DNA of 64,000 nucleotides from Azospirillum endophyticum. Its GTDB lineage: Bacteria > Pseudomonadota > Alphaproteobacteria > Azospirillales > Azospirillaceae. The DNA lies in assembly GCF_016595245.1 (NCBI RefSeq), contig NZ_JAENHM010000073.1:752365-816364 (forward strand), in the 5' to 3' direction. Positions 16,397 to 25,382 of the stretch are shown here, piece after piece (the stretch's first letter is position 1; the number at the start of each line of letters is the position of its first letter). Both the position numbers and the translations under genes were made by a program. The notes below the pieces were generated by a model. That model was not told the origin of the DNA and searched no databases. It worked only from the letters and a program-made list of their open reading frames with translations.

Positions 16397-17689
16397 ATGT
16401 CTTACATCGTCATGTTGGTCGGACTGGGGCTTCTGATCCTTCTGGTGGCATGGCTGCCGATGGTGCTGAAGGAATTGCCGCTTTCGTTGCCGATCATCTG
16501 TGTCGGCCTGGGCTTCGCGGTGTTCTGCAGCTTGCCGCTGGAGAACCCGGAACCGCTTGCCTTTCCGCAGGCGACCGAGCACCTGACCGAACTGATCGTT
16601 ATCGTGTCGCTGATGGGTGCGGGGTTGAAACTGGACCGCCGCATCGGCTGGCGCCGCTGGATCATCACCTGGCGGCTCCTCGGCATCACCATGCCGCTGT
16701 CGATCCTGATGATCGGACTGATCGGCCGGTATTGGCTCGACTTTCCCCCGGCGGCGTCGATTCTGCTGGGAGCGGCGCTTGCCCCGACCGATCCGGTTCT
16801 CGCTTCCGACATCCAGGTCGGTCCGCCGAAATCGGGGGAGGAGGATGAGATCCGCTTCAGCCTGACCTCCGAAGCCGGGCTGAATGACGGGTTGGCCTTT
16901 CCCTTCGTCCATCTCGCCATCGGTGTCGCCCTGCTGAACGGCAACCCACCCTGGGATCTGCTGGAGCATTGGGTGCTGCTGGACGTGCTGTGGAAACTGG
17001 CGGCCGGTATCGGCGTCGGGTGGCTGGTGGGACGGTTTCTCGGCTATGTCACTTTCCGGGTGCCGAATCGGGCCAACCTGTCGCGGACCGGCGACGGGTT
17101 CGTATCACTTGGTATCACCCTGATGGCCTATGGCCTGACGGAACTGGTCGGTGGCTACGGCTTCCTTGCCGTGTTCGTCGCAGCACTGGCTCTGCGCGAT
17201 GCCGAGCGAAACAGCGAGTATCACGAGCGGTTGCACGACTTCGTCGAACAGACCGAGCGGTTGATGATGATGCTGATGCTGGTCCTGTTCGGCGGGACCC
17301 TGGCCCACGGCCTGATCGGCGCGCTGTCCTGGAGCGTCGCCGTCGCCGCGATCACGATCCTGTTCCTGGTACGGCCGGTGGCCGGCCTCGCAGGGTTGAC
17401 CAGCGTACCGATGCCGGTGGGCGAGAAGCTGGCGATCGGCTTCTTCGGCATCCGCGGCATGGGCAGCATCTATTACATCGCCTATGCGCTCAACGCCGCA
17501 GAGTTCGATGTGCCGAACGCATTGTGGTCGGTCACCGGCCTGATCGTGCTTCTCTCGATTCTCATCCATGGCATCACGGTCACTCCCGTCATGCGGCGGA
17601 TCGACCGGCGCCGGCAGGGCGCGGAACCGCTGCCGGCCGCCTCCATACACCGCCGAATGGAAAAAGCGGGTGTTTCGGTGGACCCTTGA
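16397..17689 (+). CDS. Cation:proton antiporter, CPA1/NhaP type
   Basis: A 430-residue inner-membrane protein with about twelve hydrophobic helices that exchanges cytoplasmic Na+ or K+ for H+. Family motifs are APTDPVLASD at about residue 128 and SEAGLNDGLAFPF at about 157, containing the conserved ND pair of CPA1 ion-binding sites, and GIRGMGSIYYIAYA near the end. The C-terminal tail after the last helix is short. The ribosome binding site before ATG 16397 is poor. The long structured leader upstream suggests post-transcriptional control. The transported ion cannot be read from sequence. Confidence 0.9.
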   Translation: MSYIVMLVGLGLLILLVAWLPMVLKELPLSLPIICVGLGFAVFCSLPLENPEPLAFPQATEHLTELIVIVSLMGAGLKLDRRIGWRRWIITWRLLGITMPLSILMIGLIGRYWLDFPPAASILLGAALAPTDPVLASDIQVGPPKSGEEDEIRFSLTSEAGLNDGLAFPFVHLAIGVALLNGNPPWDLLEHWVLLDVLWKLAAGIGVGWLVGRFLGYVTFRVPNRANLSRTGDGFVSLGITLMAYGLTELVGGYGFLAVFVAALALRDAERNSEYHERLHDFVEQTERLMMMLMLVLFGGTLAHGLIGALSWSVAVAAITILFLVRPVAGLAGLTSVPMPVGEKLAIGFFGIRGMGSIYYIAYALNAAEFDVPNALWSVTGLIVLLSILIHGITVTPVMRRIDRRRQGAEPLPAASIHRRMEKAGVSVDP

Positions 17690-17898
17690 TGAAAATTGTT
17701 CGTAACGCTGAAATTCCGCTTTTCGTACAAGGTGATGCCCCTGCATAGTGGACGGGAAAGGGCGGCGCGGACGGCCTGACGGTTTCCAATGAAACCAAAT
17801 GGGAGTGCCGGAGCGACCGCCCGGGAGCCGACGGACGAACCGATCCGGACGGTCGCCCGCGCCATGCGCAACGCAACGCTGAGGGGAGGAATTCACGT

Positions 17899-19128
17899 AT
17901 GATTGCACGTCTTCTGGCCGGTGCCGCCCTTGCCGCCCTGACGATCGGTGTCCTGGCGACCGAGCCGGTCATGGCTCAACAGGGCAAGCTGTCCGGCGAT
18001 ATGGTCAAGATCGGTGTTCTGAATGACCGCTCGGGTCTCTATGCCGATCTCGGCGGAGAGGGATCGGTCATCGCCGCCCGGATGGCGGCGGAGGAGTTCG
18101 GCAACAAGATCCTCGGCAAGCCCATCGAGATCATCTCCGCCGATCACCAGAACAAGCCGGACATCGGTGCCAGCCTCGCGCGCCAATGGATCGACCAGGA
18201 TGGCGTCGATGTGATCGTCGATGTGCCGAACTCCGGCGTGGCTCTGGCCGTTCAGGAAGTGACGAAGGAGAAGAAGAAGATCTTCCTGATGGAGGGTCCG
18301 GCGACCTCCCGCCTGACCGGCGACGCCTGCTCTCCCACCGGCTTCCACTGGCCCTATGATACCCATGCGCTGGCCGTCGGCACCGGTCAGGCCATGGTGA
18401 AGGAAGGTGGCGACAGCTGGTTCTTCATCACCGCCGACTATGCCTTCGGCCATCAGCTGGAGGCGGACACCTCCGTCGAGGTGAAGAAGGCCGGCGGCAA
18501 GGTCGTCGGCACGGTGAAGGCGCCGCTGAACACCGCCGACTTCTCGTCCTTCCTGCTGCAGGCACAAGGGTCGGGCGCCAAGATCGTCGGCCTTGCCAAC
18601 GCCGGCGGCGATACCATCACCTCGATCAAGCAGGCTTCCGAGTTCGGCCTGACGCAGAGCGGCCAGCAGAAGCTGGCAGGCTTGTTGATCTTCCTGTCGG
18701 ATGTCCATGCCTTGGGCCTGCAGGTCGCCCAGGATCTGGTTCTGACCACCGGTTTCTACTGGGACCGTGATGACGAGTCCCGCGCCTGGTCCAAGAAGTT
18801 CTTCGATCGCTACGGCAAGATGCCGACGATGGTGCAGGCCGGCAGCTATTCCGCCGTCCGCCACTATCTGAAGGCCATCGAGGCCGCCGGGACCGACGAT
18901 GGACCGACCGTCGCCGCCAAGATGAAGGAAATGCCGGTCAACGACATGTTCGCCAAGAACGGCACGATCCTGCCGAACGGCCGCATGGTCCACGACATGT
19001 ATCTGGCCCGCGTGAAGAAGCCATCCGAATCCAAGGGCGCCTGGGACTATTACCAGATCCTGCGCACCATCCCCGGCAAGGAAGCCTTTGCCAGCTTCGA
19101 GGAGAGCGGCTGCAAACTGCCGAAATGA
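17899..19128 (+). CDS. Branched-chain amino acid-type ABC transporter substrate-binding protein
   Basis: A 409-residue periplasmic receptor of the Leu/Ile/Val-binding (Peripla_BP_6) family. A signal peptide with predicted cleavage after VMA (about residue 26) is followed by the two-lobe binding protein, opening with VKIGVLNDRSGLYADLGG and containing the hinge-region HWPYDTHALA. GAGGGGAGGAATTC precedes the ATG. No permease or ATPase gene is adjacent, so it is an orphan receptor here. Paralogues of this type bind amino acids, amides or aromatic acids; the ligand is unknown. Confidence 0.9.
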   Translation: MIARLLAGAALAALTIGVLATEPVMAQQGKLSGDMVKIGVLNDRSGLYADLGGEGSVIAARMAAEEFGNKILGKPIEIISADHQNKPDIGASLARQWIDQDGVDVIVDVPNSGVALAVQEVTKEKKKIFLMEGPATSRLTGDACSPTGFHWPYDTHALAVGTGQAMVKEGGDSWFFITADYAFGHQLEADTSVEVKKAGGKVVGTVKAPLNTADFSSFLLQAQGSGAKIVGLANAGGDTITSIKQASEFGLTQSGQQKLAGLLIFLSDVHALGLQVAQDLVLTTGFYWDRDDESRAWSKKFFDRYGKMPTMVQAGSYSAVRHYLKAIEAAGTDDGPTVAAKMKEMPVNDMFAKNGTILPNGRMVHDMYLARVKKPSESKGAWDYYQILRTIPGKEAFASFEESGCKLPK

Positions 19129-19637
19129 CCGGTCGCGGTGGATATGTGGACGAGCGTGGCGGGACGACGCCAATGACGGGGGAGCGGCATCGCCGCCGCG
19201 GTATCGCTATGCAGCGGTGGTGACGCCCTTCGCGGGCTTCCTGAATGATGAATGATCGGCAGGGGAATGCCTGTCGGGCCGGTGACGGACCTCCCGGCAC
19301 CAGCCCGACCGGCGATAGCGTCATGGTCCGCGTCCTGGTCTTTTGTCGCGAAATCCTCAGGGAAATCCAATAGCGTCCGAAAACCCCGCACGGATTTTGT
19401 TAAGACTCAAAACGATATCGGGGCAGTCGGCAAGAATTGTTTCAGGCAGAATGCTGTTCTGTTTCACAACGATGCATACCACGAAAGAAAGTGGCGAGGT
19501 TGTTATTTTGCGTCCTGGAACGTTCTGCTTTTCGGGTGTTATAGGACTGAACGCGTGCGGCGGTGCAGCAAAAATGACCGACGCGGGCTTTGGGAAGAAG
19601 CGTCCGCCCGGACGAACGTATTCGAGGAGCATCCCGC
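19129..19637. other. 509-bp non-coding spacer before the phasin gene
   Basis: No plausible coding sequence or RNA gene was seen. The part from about 19370 to 19570 is less GC-rich than its surroundings. A near-match to the EcfG promoter (GGAAC 19517-19521, 15-bp spacer, TGTT 19537-19540) lies about 100 bp before the phasin start; the spacer is one base short of the usual range. Confidence 0.5.
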
Positions 19638-20300
19638 ATGGCTATCGACAATGACATCACCGCGTCCGCGCGTGAAGCGGCCGATCGGGCAAAGGGCACG
19701 GTGGAAGAGATGACGCGCGCCGGCGAAACTGCCACCCGCCGCGCCGCCGACGCCGCCCGCTCGATGGGGGAGACTGCGGCGGAGACCGGTTTCCGCAGTG
19801 CAGAGATCGGCCAGGAATCCGGCCAGAAGGCATTGGGGGAGGGGGCGGACATCGCCCGCCGCGGCACGGAGACCGCCGGCTCCGTCCTGGGGACCGCCAC
19901 CGACGTGGCCGGCCGTACGACGGAGCAGTTCCAGCGCGCGCTCGGCCTGTCCAAGGAAGCCCAGGGTGAGGTCGCCAGCCAAACCCGCGAAACCGTGGAC
20001 GTCATGGTCCAGTGCGGCAGCGTCCTGGCCGACAGCTGGCAGAATGCCTGGCGTGAATGGATGGGGCTGGCGCAGGAGGTCGCATCGCGCAACGCGGAGG
20101 GCATGAATGCGCTGATGCGCAGCCGGACCGTTCCCGATTTCTATGCGGCGCAGAGCCGCATGCTGAAGGACAGCATGCAGCTTGTCCTCAGCCGCAGCGT
20201 GAAGATTTCCGAGTTGTCGGCGAGCGCCGCGAACACGGCGATCGGCAAGCTGAACACCCGCATGGACTCAGCGGCTCAGCAGACCGAACGCCGTTTCTGA
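19638..20300 (+). CDS. Phasin (polyhydroxyalkanoate granule-associated protein)
   Basis: A 220-residue, alanine-rich helical protein. The C-terminal half matches the phasin_2 family (ETVDVMVQCGSVLADSWQN then EWMGLAQEVASRNAEGMNAL), which coats polyhydroxybutyrate granules and controls their size. The N-terminal 100 residues are a low-complexity Ala/Gly/Glu/Thr amphipathic stretch. AGGAG lies 8 nt before ATG 19638. It is monocistronic, with a classical terminator downstream. No PHB synthase gene is nearby. Confidence 0.88.
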   Translation: MAIDNDITASAREAADRAKGTVEEMTRAGETATRRAADAARSMGETAAETGFRSAEIGQESGQKALGEGADIARRGTETAGSVLGTATDVAGRTTEQFQRALGLSKEAQGEVASQTRETVDVMVQCGSVLADSWQNAWREWMGLAQEVASRNAEGMNALMRSRTVPDFYAAQSRMLKDSMQLVLSRSVKISELSASAANTAIGKLNTRMDSAAQQTERRF

Positions 20301-20357
20301 CTGCCCGACCTCCGTCGCCGATAGACCATCGGTAACGAACGGTCTCCATCCTGACTG

Positions 20358-20388
20358 AACCCCGGCCCGCAAGGATCGGGGTTTTTTT
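20358..20388 (+). terminator. Rho-independent terminator of phasin gene
   Basis: AACCCCG (20358-20364) pairs with CGGGGTT (20377-20383) and is followed by further Ts to 20388. A textbook intrinsic terminator on the plus strand. Confidence 0.88.
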
Positions 20389-20420
20389 CTTGTGGTATGA
20401 CGGACGCGTGGCGGGGCTGG

Positions 20421-21263
20421 TTAAGATGCCTCCGGAGCAAGCCAACTCACCGTCGTTCCGCCGCCGGTGGAGGGCAGGGCGGCATGCAGGGCCGGCAGCA
20501 TCCCCTTCAACGTCTCATCCAGTTTCCAGGGCGGATTGACGATCAGCAGCCCGGAGCCGTTCAGCCGCAGATGGGTGTCTTCCGGGTGCCATGTCAGTTC
20601 GGCGATCAGCACTTTTGGAATGCCGGCCTTCTCGACGGCCTCCTGGAACCGCCAAACCGCCGCACGTTCCTTGATCGGATACCATAGGGCGAAGATGCCG
20701 GTGGACCAACGGCGGTGAGCCTGCGCCAATCCTTCCGCCATGCGGGCGAATTCGTCCGGCTGTTCGAAGGGCGGGTCGATCAGAACCACCCCACGCTTCT
20801 CCCTGGGCGGAACATGGGCCTTCAGCGCCGTATAGGCATCGGACTGGTGGACGGCGACGGCGCGGTCGCCGGCGAATTCGGCCTTCAGGCTGCGGGCGTC
20901 GTCGGGGTGCAGTTCCACCAGCACCATGCGGTCCTGCGCCCGCAGGGCGGCCCGGGCAATGCCTGGAGAGCCGGGATACCAGCGGATGGCGCCGTCCGGG
21001 TTCAACGCCTGGACGGCGTTCAGATAGGGAGCCAGCGCAGGATGCGGCAGGGATTGGCCGAACAGCCGGCCGATGCCCTCATCGCTCTCTCCCGTCTTGC
21101 GGGCCGCTTCCGACATCAGGTCGTAGCGGCCGATGCCGGCATGGGTATCGAGGACGCAGAACGGCGCCGGTTTGGCGCGCAGATGATCCAGGATCAGCGC
21201 CAGCACGGCGTGCTTCATCACGTCGGCCGGGTTGCCGGCGTGGAAGATGTGGCGATAGTTCAT
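20421..21263 (-). CDS. rlmJ: 23S rRNA (adenine2030-N6)-methyltransferase RlmJ
   Basis: A 280-residue class I methyltransferase that modifies A2030 of 23S rRNA. The N-terminus MNYRHIFHAGNPADVMKH is the family signature, followed by motif I in LDTHAGIGRYDL and the catalytic DPPFE at residues 163-167. It is a single gene, convergent with the phasin gene. Identity of the methylated base is taken from E. coli RlmJ. Confidence 0.94.
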   Translation of the reverse strand: MNYRHIFHAGNPADVMKHAVLALILDHLRAKPAPFCVLDTHAGIGRYDLMSEAARKTGESDEGIGRLFGQSLPHPALAPYLNAVQALNPDGAIRWYPGSPGIARAALRAQDRMVLVELHPDDARSLKAEFAGDRAVAVHQSDAYTALKAHVPPREKRGVVLIDPPFEQPDEFARMAEGLAQAHRRWSTGIFALWYPIKERAAVWRFQEAVEKAGIPKVLIAELTWHPEDTHLRLNGSGLLIVNPPWKLDETLKGMLPALHAALPSTGGGTTVSWLAPEAS

Positions 21264-21356
21264 GCGTCGGGGTTTAACCGATCACACGGCACTGCGCCAG
21301 CGGTCTTGCCGGAAAGATGCGCAGATCACACGCTCTCGCGATCGCCGGCATGGGGA

Positions 21357-22049
21357 TCAGTTGATCGCCGCGACCTGTTGGGCGTTGTGGAAACTGCGGC
21401 GGGTGCGCGGGGCGACGCTGACGGGATCGGTGTCCTCGCAGCGGGAAGAGGCGAGCAGCTTGGCGCTCTGGGTGTCGAGTTCGGACAGGCTCTGCCAGAT
21501 CTTGCAGACATAGGCCTGGGCGCGACGACCGGAACCGCCGTTGTAGCGGGCGAGCGCCGTCTTCCAATTGCCTTCCTCGCCATGGAAGCGGACGAGAAGC
21601 TGGCCGGCGTAGAAGACGTTGTCCTTCGGCTCGACGATCTTCTCCACCGGCTGGAACTCGCCGCGGTGGCTGGCGACCGACAGCTGCATGCAGCCGACAT
21701 ACGTGTTGGAACGAAGCTGGCCGCGATGATCGCGCAGGTGGCGCGCCGCATCGCCGACATTGCGGGCGTAATAGGCACGGCCCTGGACGCTCATCGCGAA
21801 GGGATGGGGGGCGCCGTCCTGACCGCTCTCGACCAGAGCGATGGCCACCAGCAAGCCGGACGGGATGCCGAGCTTCTGTTCGGCCTCGACCGCGTGGGTG
21901 ACGCAGCTCTCCTTGGAAGGCTGGGAAGCGGTTTGCGCCTCGGCCGATCCGGAGACGCCCAGCGCCACCAGAGGAGCCGTCAGCAGTCCCGCAGCCAGTG
22001 CGAAGCGTCCACACGCCGTGGCGCCTACGCGCTGAATTCGTCCCCGCAT
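21357..22049 (-). CDS. Exported lytic transglycosylase-like protein
   Basis: A 230-residue protein with a signal peptide (hydrophobic ALAAGLLTAPLVALG, cleavage near AEA) and a compact SLT-type lysozyme fold: the presumed catalytic glutamate is E74 in ALVESGQ, followed by VGCMQLSVASH in place of the usual GLMQ-type block and ALARYNGG near the end. The frame is open further upstream but ATG 22049 has GAAGGAGATTTGGG before it. It is distinct from the large Slt enzyme at 3.3-5.3 kb and has paired cysteines (SSKESC-like, VGC, VC, RC) that could form disulfides. Confidence 0.82.
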   Translation of the reverse strand: MRGRIQRVGATACGRFALAAGLLTAPLVALGVSGSAEAQTASQPSKESCVTHAVEAEQKLGIPSGLLVAIALVESGQDGAPHPFAMSVQGRAYYARNVGDAARHLRDHRGQLRSNTYVGCMQLSVASHRGEFQPVEKIVEPKDNVFYAGQLLVRFHGEEGNWKTALARYNGGSGRRAQAYVCKIWQSLSELDTQSAKLLASSRCEDTDPVSVAPRTRRSFHNAQQVAAIN

Positions 22050-22636
22050 CCCAAATCTCCTTCTGCTGTCGCCCCGTCTTTTACGGCGGCTGTTTGACCC
22101 CCCGCGCGGGGCCGTCGTTCCGGTCACCGAGTCGCTTACGGCGACCGCCTCCTACCCAGATGTTCAGCGCCTCCCAATTGGGCGCCGCGGTCACACTTCC
22201 AAAAATTTGATCCATCGTCAACCCGCTTGCACCCTGGTAATACCACAGCTTTCGTCCGTGGGATGTCACGCGGCGCCGTCGGACGGCCGGTTTAGGCCAT
22301 TCGGTCGAGGCGATAAGCCTTTGAATTGCCACATTTGCCGGCCAAATCGATTGGAGTAATTAGGTTGCCCCTATGACCTCTTCGGACAGGGCGCAAAAAA
22401 AGGGCTAATGCGACCGCGTGTCGCCCGAATCACACGTCGGAAGGATTTTCACAGCCCCCTTGCGCGGTGCAGCATATTGGGGCAGTAAAATCCGCCGCCC
22501 TATTTCCCGGGACTCGGCTACCGGACATGAAAGCGGTGCCGCAGCGCCGTCCGGCACGCCGCGATGACGGCTAGGGAGGTAACTCCCGGCCGGCGTCAAT
22601 CCCTTGGCCGAAGCCCCATACCAAGGAAATCCATCC
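22050..22636. other. 587-bp divergent non-coding region
   Basis: No convincing gene, tRNA or known riboswitch was seen. It contains a perfect 12-bp palindrome (CCCCGCGCGGGG, 22100-22111), and AT-richer sequence at about 22200-22400 that probably holds promoters for the flanking divergent genes. An 83-codon minus-strand open frame (22081-22332) was judged unlikely to be real. Confidence 0.5.
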
Positions 22637-24001
22637 GTGTCCGCGGCTCCCTCCATCGGCGACGGGCAGCAAGCCCAGACTCTCGACAATCTGTTCCGGC
22701 TTGGATACGACCGGCTCTACGCCGGGGATCATGCCGGGGCCGCGCCTGCGTTCCGCGCGGCCGTCACCGACGATCCCTCGAATGGCGAAGCTTGGTCGGC
22801 ATTGGCGGAAGCCATCGGCGGGATCGGCGCGGCCGACCATGCTGCGGCCTGCCTGCGGCGCGCCGTCGCTGTGGAGCCCGCCAACCGGACATGGCGGCCG
22901 ATGTTGGCGGAGGCCCTGCGGCAGTGCGGCGAAGTTGATGCCGCATGTGCTTATTTCCGCGTTCTCGCGGTGGAGCAAAGCGATTCGGCTTCGGTACGAC
23001 TCGGCCTTGCGCGCTGCCTCGCCGCGCTCGGTCGCTCCGAGGATGCGCTGGCGGAGTTTCGCGAAGCGGTTGCCCTGCGTCCCGGTGACCGGGATGCCGT
23101 CCTGGCGCTGGCGGACGCGCTGACGTCTTCGGGTGATTCGCTGGCGGCGGTGGAACTGCTCCAGCCGCTGGCCCGCCGTATGGAGGACGATGCGGCCGTC
23201 CACCATGCGCTGGGACGCAGTTGGCTTGCCCTGCGCGAGCCGTCGAAGGCACTGGCGGCACTGCGTCATGCCAGGGATATTGCCGAAGGGGATGAAGCGT
23301 CGGCCGTCGAACGCTTGATCGCCGGACTGGAGGCCGGGGACGGGACCGACCTGTCCGCCGCCTATGTCCGTGCCCTGTTCGACCGCTATGCCGATCGCTT
23401 CGACCAGGATTTGGTCGGTAAGCTCGGCTATGCAGCGCCGGATCTCCTGCGAGCGGCGGTCGATCGGCTCATGCCCGACGCGGCGGACTTGCGGATTCTC
23501 GATCTCGGCTGCGGCACCGGACTGGCCGGCGTCTCGTTCAAGCCGCTGGCGTCGTACCTGGCGGGCGTCGACCTGTCGCCGCGGATGGTCGAGAAGGCAC
23601 GGCAGCGCGGCCTCTATGACGACCTGACCGTCGGCGATGTCGTGGCGGCGATGGAGCGGACACCCGGCGAGTGGGACCTTCTGGTCGCGGCCGACGTGCT
23701 GGTCTACATCGGAGACCTCGCTCCCGTCTTCGCGGCCGCGGGCGGCGCCCTTCCGCCGGGCGGCCGGTTCGCCGCGACCGTGGAGCGCCTGCCGGACGAT
23801 CCAGCCTCACAGTCGATGAAGGATTTCGCCCTGGGCGCCAACCGCCGCTATGCCCATGCCGAGGCTCATGTCCGCAAGACCGCCGAGGCTGCCGGTTTCA
23901 CCATCCGCCTGATGGAGCCCTGTACCCCGCGGCGGGAGAAGGGGGTGCCTGTCCCCGGACTTCTGTTCGTGGCGGAGCGCGCGACGCCGCAATCGGACTG
24001 A
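22637..24001 (+). CDS. TPR-repeat SAM-dependent methyltransferase
   Basis: A 454-residue two-part protein. Residues about 15-225 are tetratricopeptide-like repeats; the C-terminal part is a class I methyltransferase with motif I LDLGCGTGLAG and a DLSPRMVEKARQRG segment after it. Similar proteins are annotated as TPR methyltransferases of unknown target; a protein or lipid-linked substrate is possible. The frame is open to a TTG at 22604, but GTG 22637 has AAGGAAATCCATCC upstream and is preferred. It is convergent with a glycosyltransferase gene. Confidence 0.85.
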   Translation: MSAAPSIGDGQQAQTLDNLFRLGYDRLYAGDHAGAAPAFRAAVTDDPSNGEAWSALAEAIGGIGAADHAAACLRRAVAVEPANRTWRPMLAEALRQCGEVDAACAYFRVLAVEQSDSASVRLGLARCLAALGRSEDALAEFREAVALRPGDRDAVLALADALTSSGDSLAAVELLQPLARRMEDDAAVHHALGRSWLALREPSKALAALRHARDIAEGDEASAVERLIAGLEAGDGTDLSAAYVRALFDRYADRFDQDLVGKLGYAAPDLLRAAVDRLMPDAADLRILDLGCGTGLAGVSFKPLASYLAGVDLSPRMVEKARQRGLYDDLTVGDVVAAMERTPGEWDLLVAADVLVYIGDLAPVFAAAGGALPPGGRFAATVERLPDDPASQSMKDFALGANRRYAHAEAHVRKTAEAAGFTIRLMEPCTPRREKGVPVPGLLFVAERATPQSD

Positions 24002-24009
24002 GCCAGAGC

Positions 24010-24048
24010 GTGATCGGTTCAAGCGGTGGCGCTCGAACCGTGAATCAC
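24010..24048. repeat. Palindromic intergenic element between convergent genes
   Basis: GTGAT, GGTTC and AGCG pair in order with CGCT, GAACC and ATCAC around a GTGG loop, with small bulges. It lies 9 bp after the methyltransferase stop. It may act as a terminator for both genes or be one copy of a dispersed intergenic repeat; no second copy was noticed in this window. Confidence 0.5.
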
Positions 24049-24074
24049 ACGGAAAAACCAAAGCCTAGGGTCTG

Positions 24075-25250
24075 TCAGAGGCTGCAGATCTCGATGAAGG
24101 ACTTCGCGAAGCTGCCCCAGGTCCGCTCGCCCTGGATGAAGGCGAGTGCCCGGTCGGCGCGGCGCCTGGCCTCCTGAGGCGAGGCATGGATCGCTTCGAG
24201 CTGGGCGACGATCTCGTCGACCGAGGATTCCTTCCAGCCTTTGCGGTTGCCGTTGTGGAACAACTGGGTCTGCCTGGTCAGCGGCCAGCAATGCGGGTCG
24301 TCTGCTGGGCCGATCAGGTCGAGATGGCCGGTGTTGGCCGACAGAACCACCGGAACGCCGCAGCCCATCGCCTCCATGGCGACGAGGTTGGTCGCTCCCT
24401 CGCATCGGTTGGGGAAGATCGCGGCATGGCAGTCGGAAAGGATGGAGGCGATCCCGCCGCGGCCGACCATGCCGAGATCGACCACCGAACCGGCCGGAAG
24501 GCCGTAATGGGCGGCCCAGTCCACTACCTGCAGCCGGCCGTCGGTACCGATGTTTGGCGGCACGCGCGTCAGCGGGGATTCGCCGATGCCGAGCGCGACC
24601 TCCGGCCATGGACTTTGCCAGGCGGTGACAAGCAGCGCCTCCGGATGGCGTTGCCGGAAGAGACGGAAGGCCATCAAGGCGATGTCCTGGCCTTTGCGGA
24701 ATTCCAGTTTTCCGCCGGAGAACAGGACGAATCGGTCGCCGAAGCGGCCGGAGGGCGGCATCGGCCGTATTTCGGTGGGGTCGACCCCTTGAAAGGCGAG
24801 GCCGATTTCGGTGAGCCCCTGTTCCAGCAGCAGGTCGCGGTTGTAGGTGGAATGCACGACGATGCGGTCGAAAGCCCGCGCGCGCTCCAAAACCGCCGCA
24901 TCGAGTCGCGTGTCCTCGAAGGCGATCACGCCGATGTTGCGGTCTCCCTGGAAACGGCGGGAAGGCGCCCCGGCAAGGAAGCCGTTACCCAGTGCATGAA
25001 GGATGTCGACGTCGGGAATAGCGACGGTGCCGTCGCCATAGGGAGCGAGCATCGCCATATAGCGGCGATGTTCGTCCTCCAATGACTGCAGCGCGGCCCT
25101 GTTCTCCGGGCGCAGGCTGTCCATCATCGGCGTATCCAGCAAAAGCGGGGGATTGCCCTGGGCCGTCAGGTGCAACGCGGTGTGGACGCCGATCAGCCCC
25201 CAGCCATGGATTTCGGACAACTGCCAAGTCAGGGCGAAACGGCGGGTCAT
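24075..25250 (-). CDS. Glycosyltransferase, family 4-like
   Basis: A 391-residue GT-B-fold sugar transferase. The C-terminal nucleotide-sugar domain has the EX7E-type motif in FPNRCEGATNLVAMEAMGCG followed by PVVLS; VLFSGGKLEFRKGQ is the phosphate-loop-like start of that domain. It probably adds a sugar to a cell-surface glycan, but donor and acceptor are unknown. It lies downstream of the degenerate PhoD-like gene on the same strand with 132 bp between. Confidence 0.85.
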   Translation of the reverse strand: MTRRFALTWQLSEIHGWGLIGVHTALHLTAQGNPPLLLDTPMMDSLRPENRAALQSLEDEHRRYMAMLAPYGDGTVAIPDVDILHALGNGFLAGAPSRRFQGDRNIGVIAFEDTRLDAAVLERARAFDRIVVHSTYNRDLLLEQGLTEIGLAFQGVDPTEIRPMPPSGRFGDRFVLFSGGKLEFRKGQDIALMAFRLFRQRHPEALLVTAWQSPWPEVALGIGESPLTRVPPNIGTDGRLQVVDWAAHYGLPAGSVVDLGMVGRGGIASILSDCHAAIFPNRCEGATNLVAMEAMGCGVPVVLSANTGHLDLIGPADDPHCWPLTRQTQLFHNGNRKGWKESSVDEIVAQLEAIHASPQEARRRADRALAFIQGERTWGSFAKSFIEICSL

Positions 25251-25382
25251 GGCGGCCTGTGGTTCGGGAATGGCGGGGCAACCAGCCTAGACGCGCGATC
25301 GTGGGCTTTTCAACCGGTGTTGCTCGTGATTTGCGGAAAGGCGGGAAGGTGATGCTCCGATTGGTTGTGCCGGCCGTCGGCG

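Noticed and set aside
22081..22332. 83-codon minus-strand frame in the large divergent spacer
   Set aside because: No recognisable family, poor ribosome binding site and codon use unlike neighbours; probably the 5' region of the exported transglycosylase gene.
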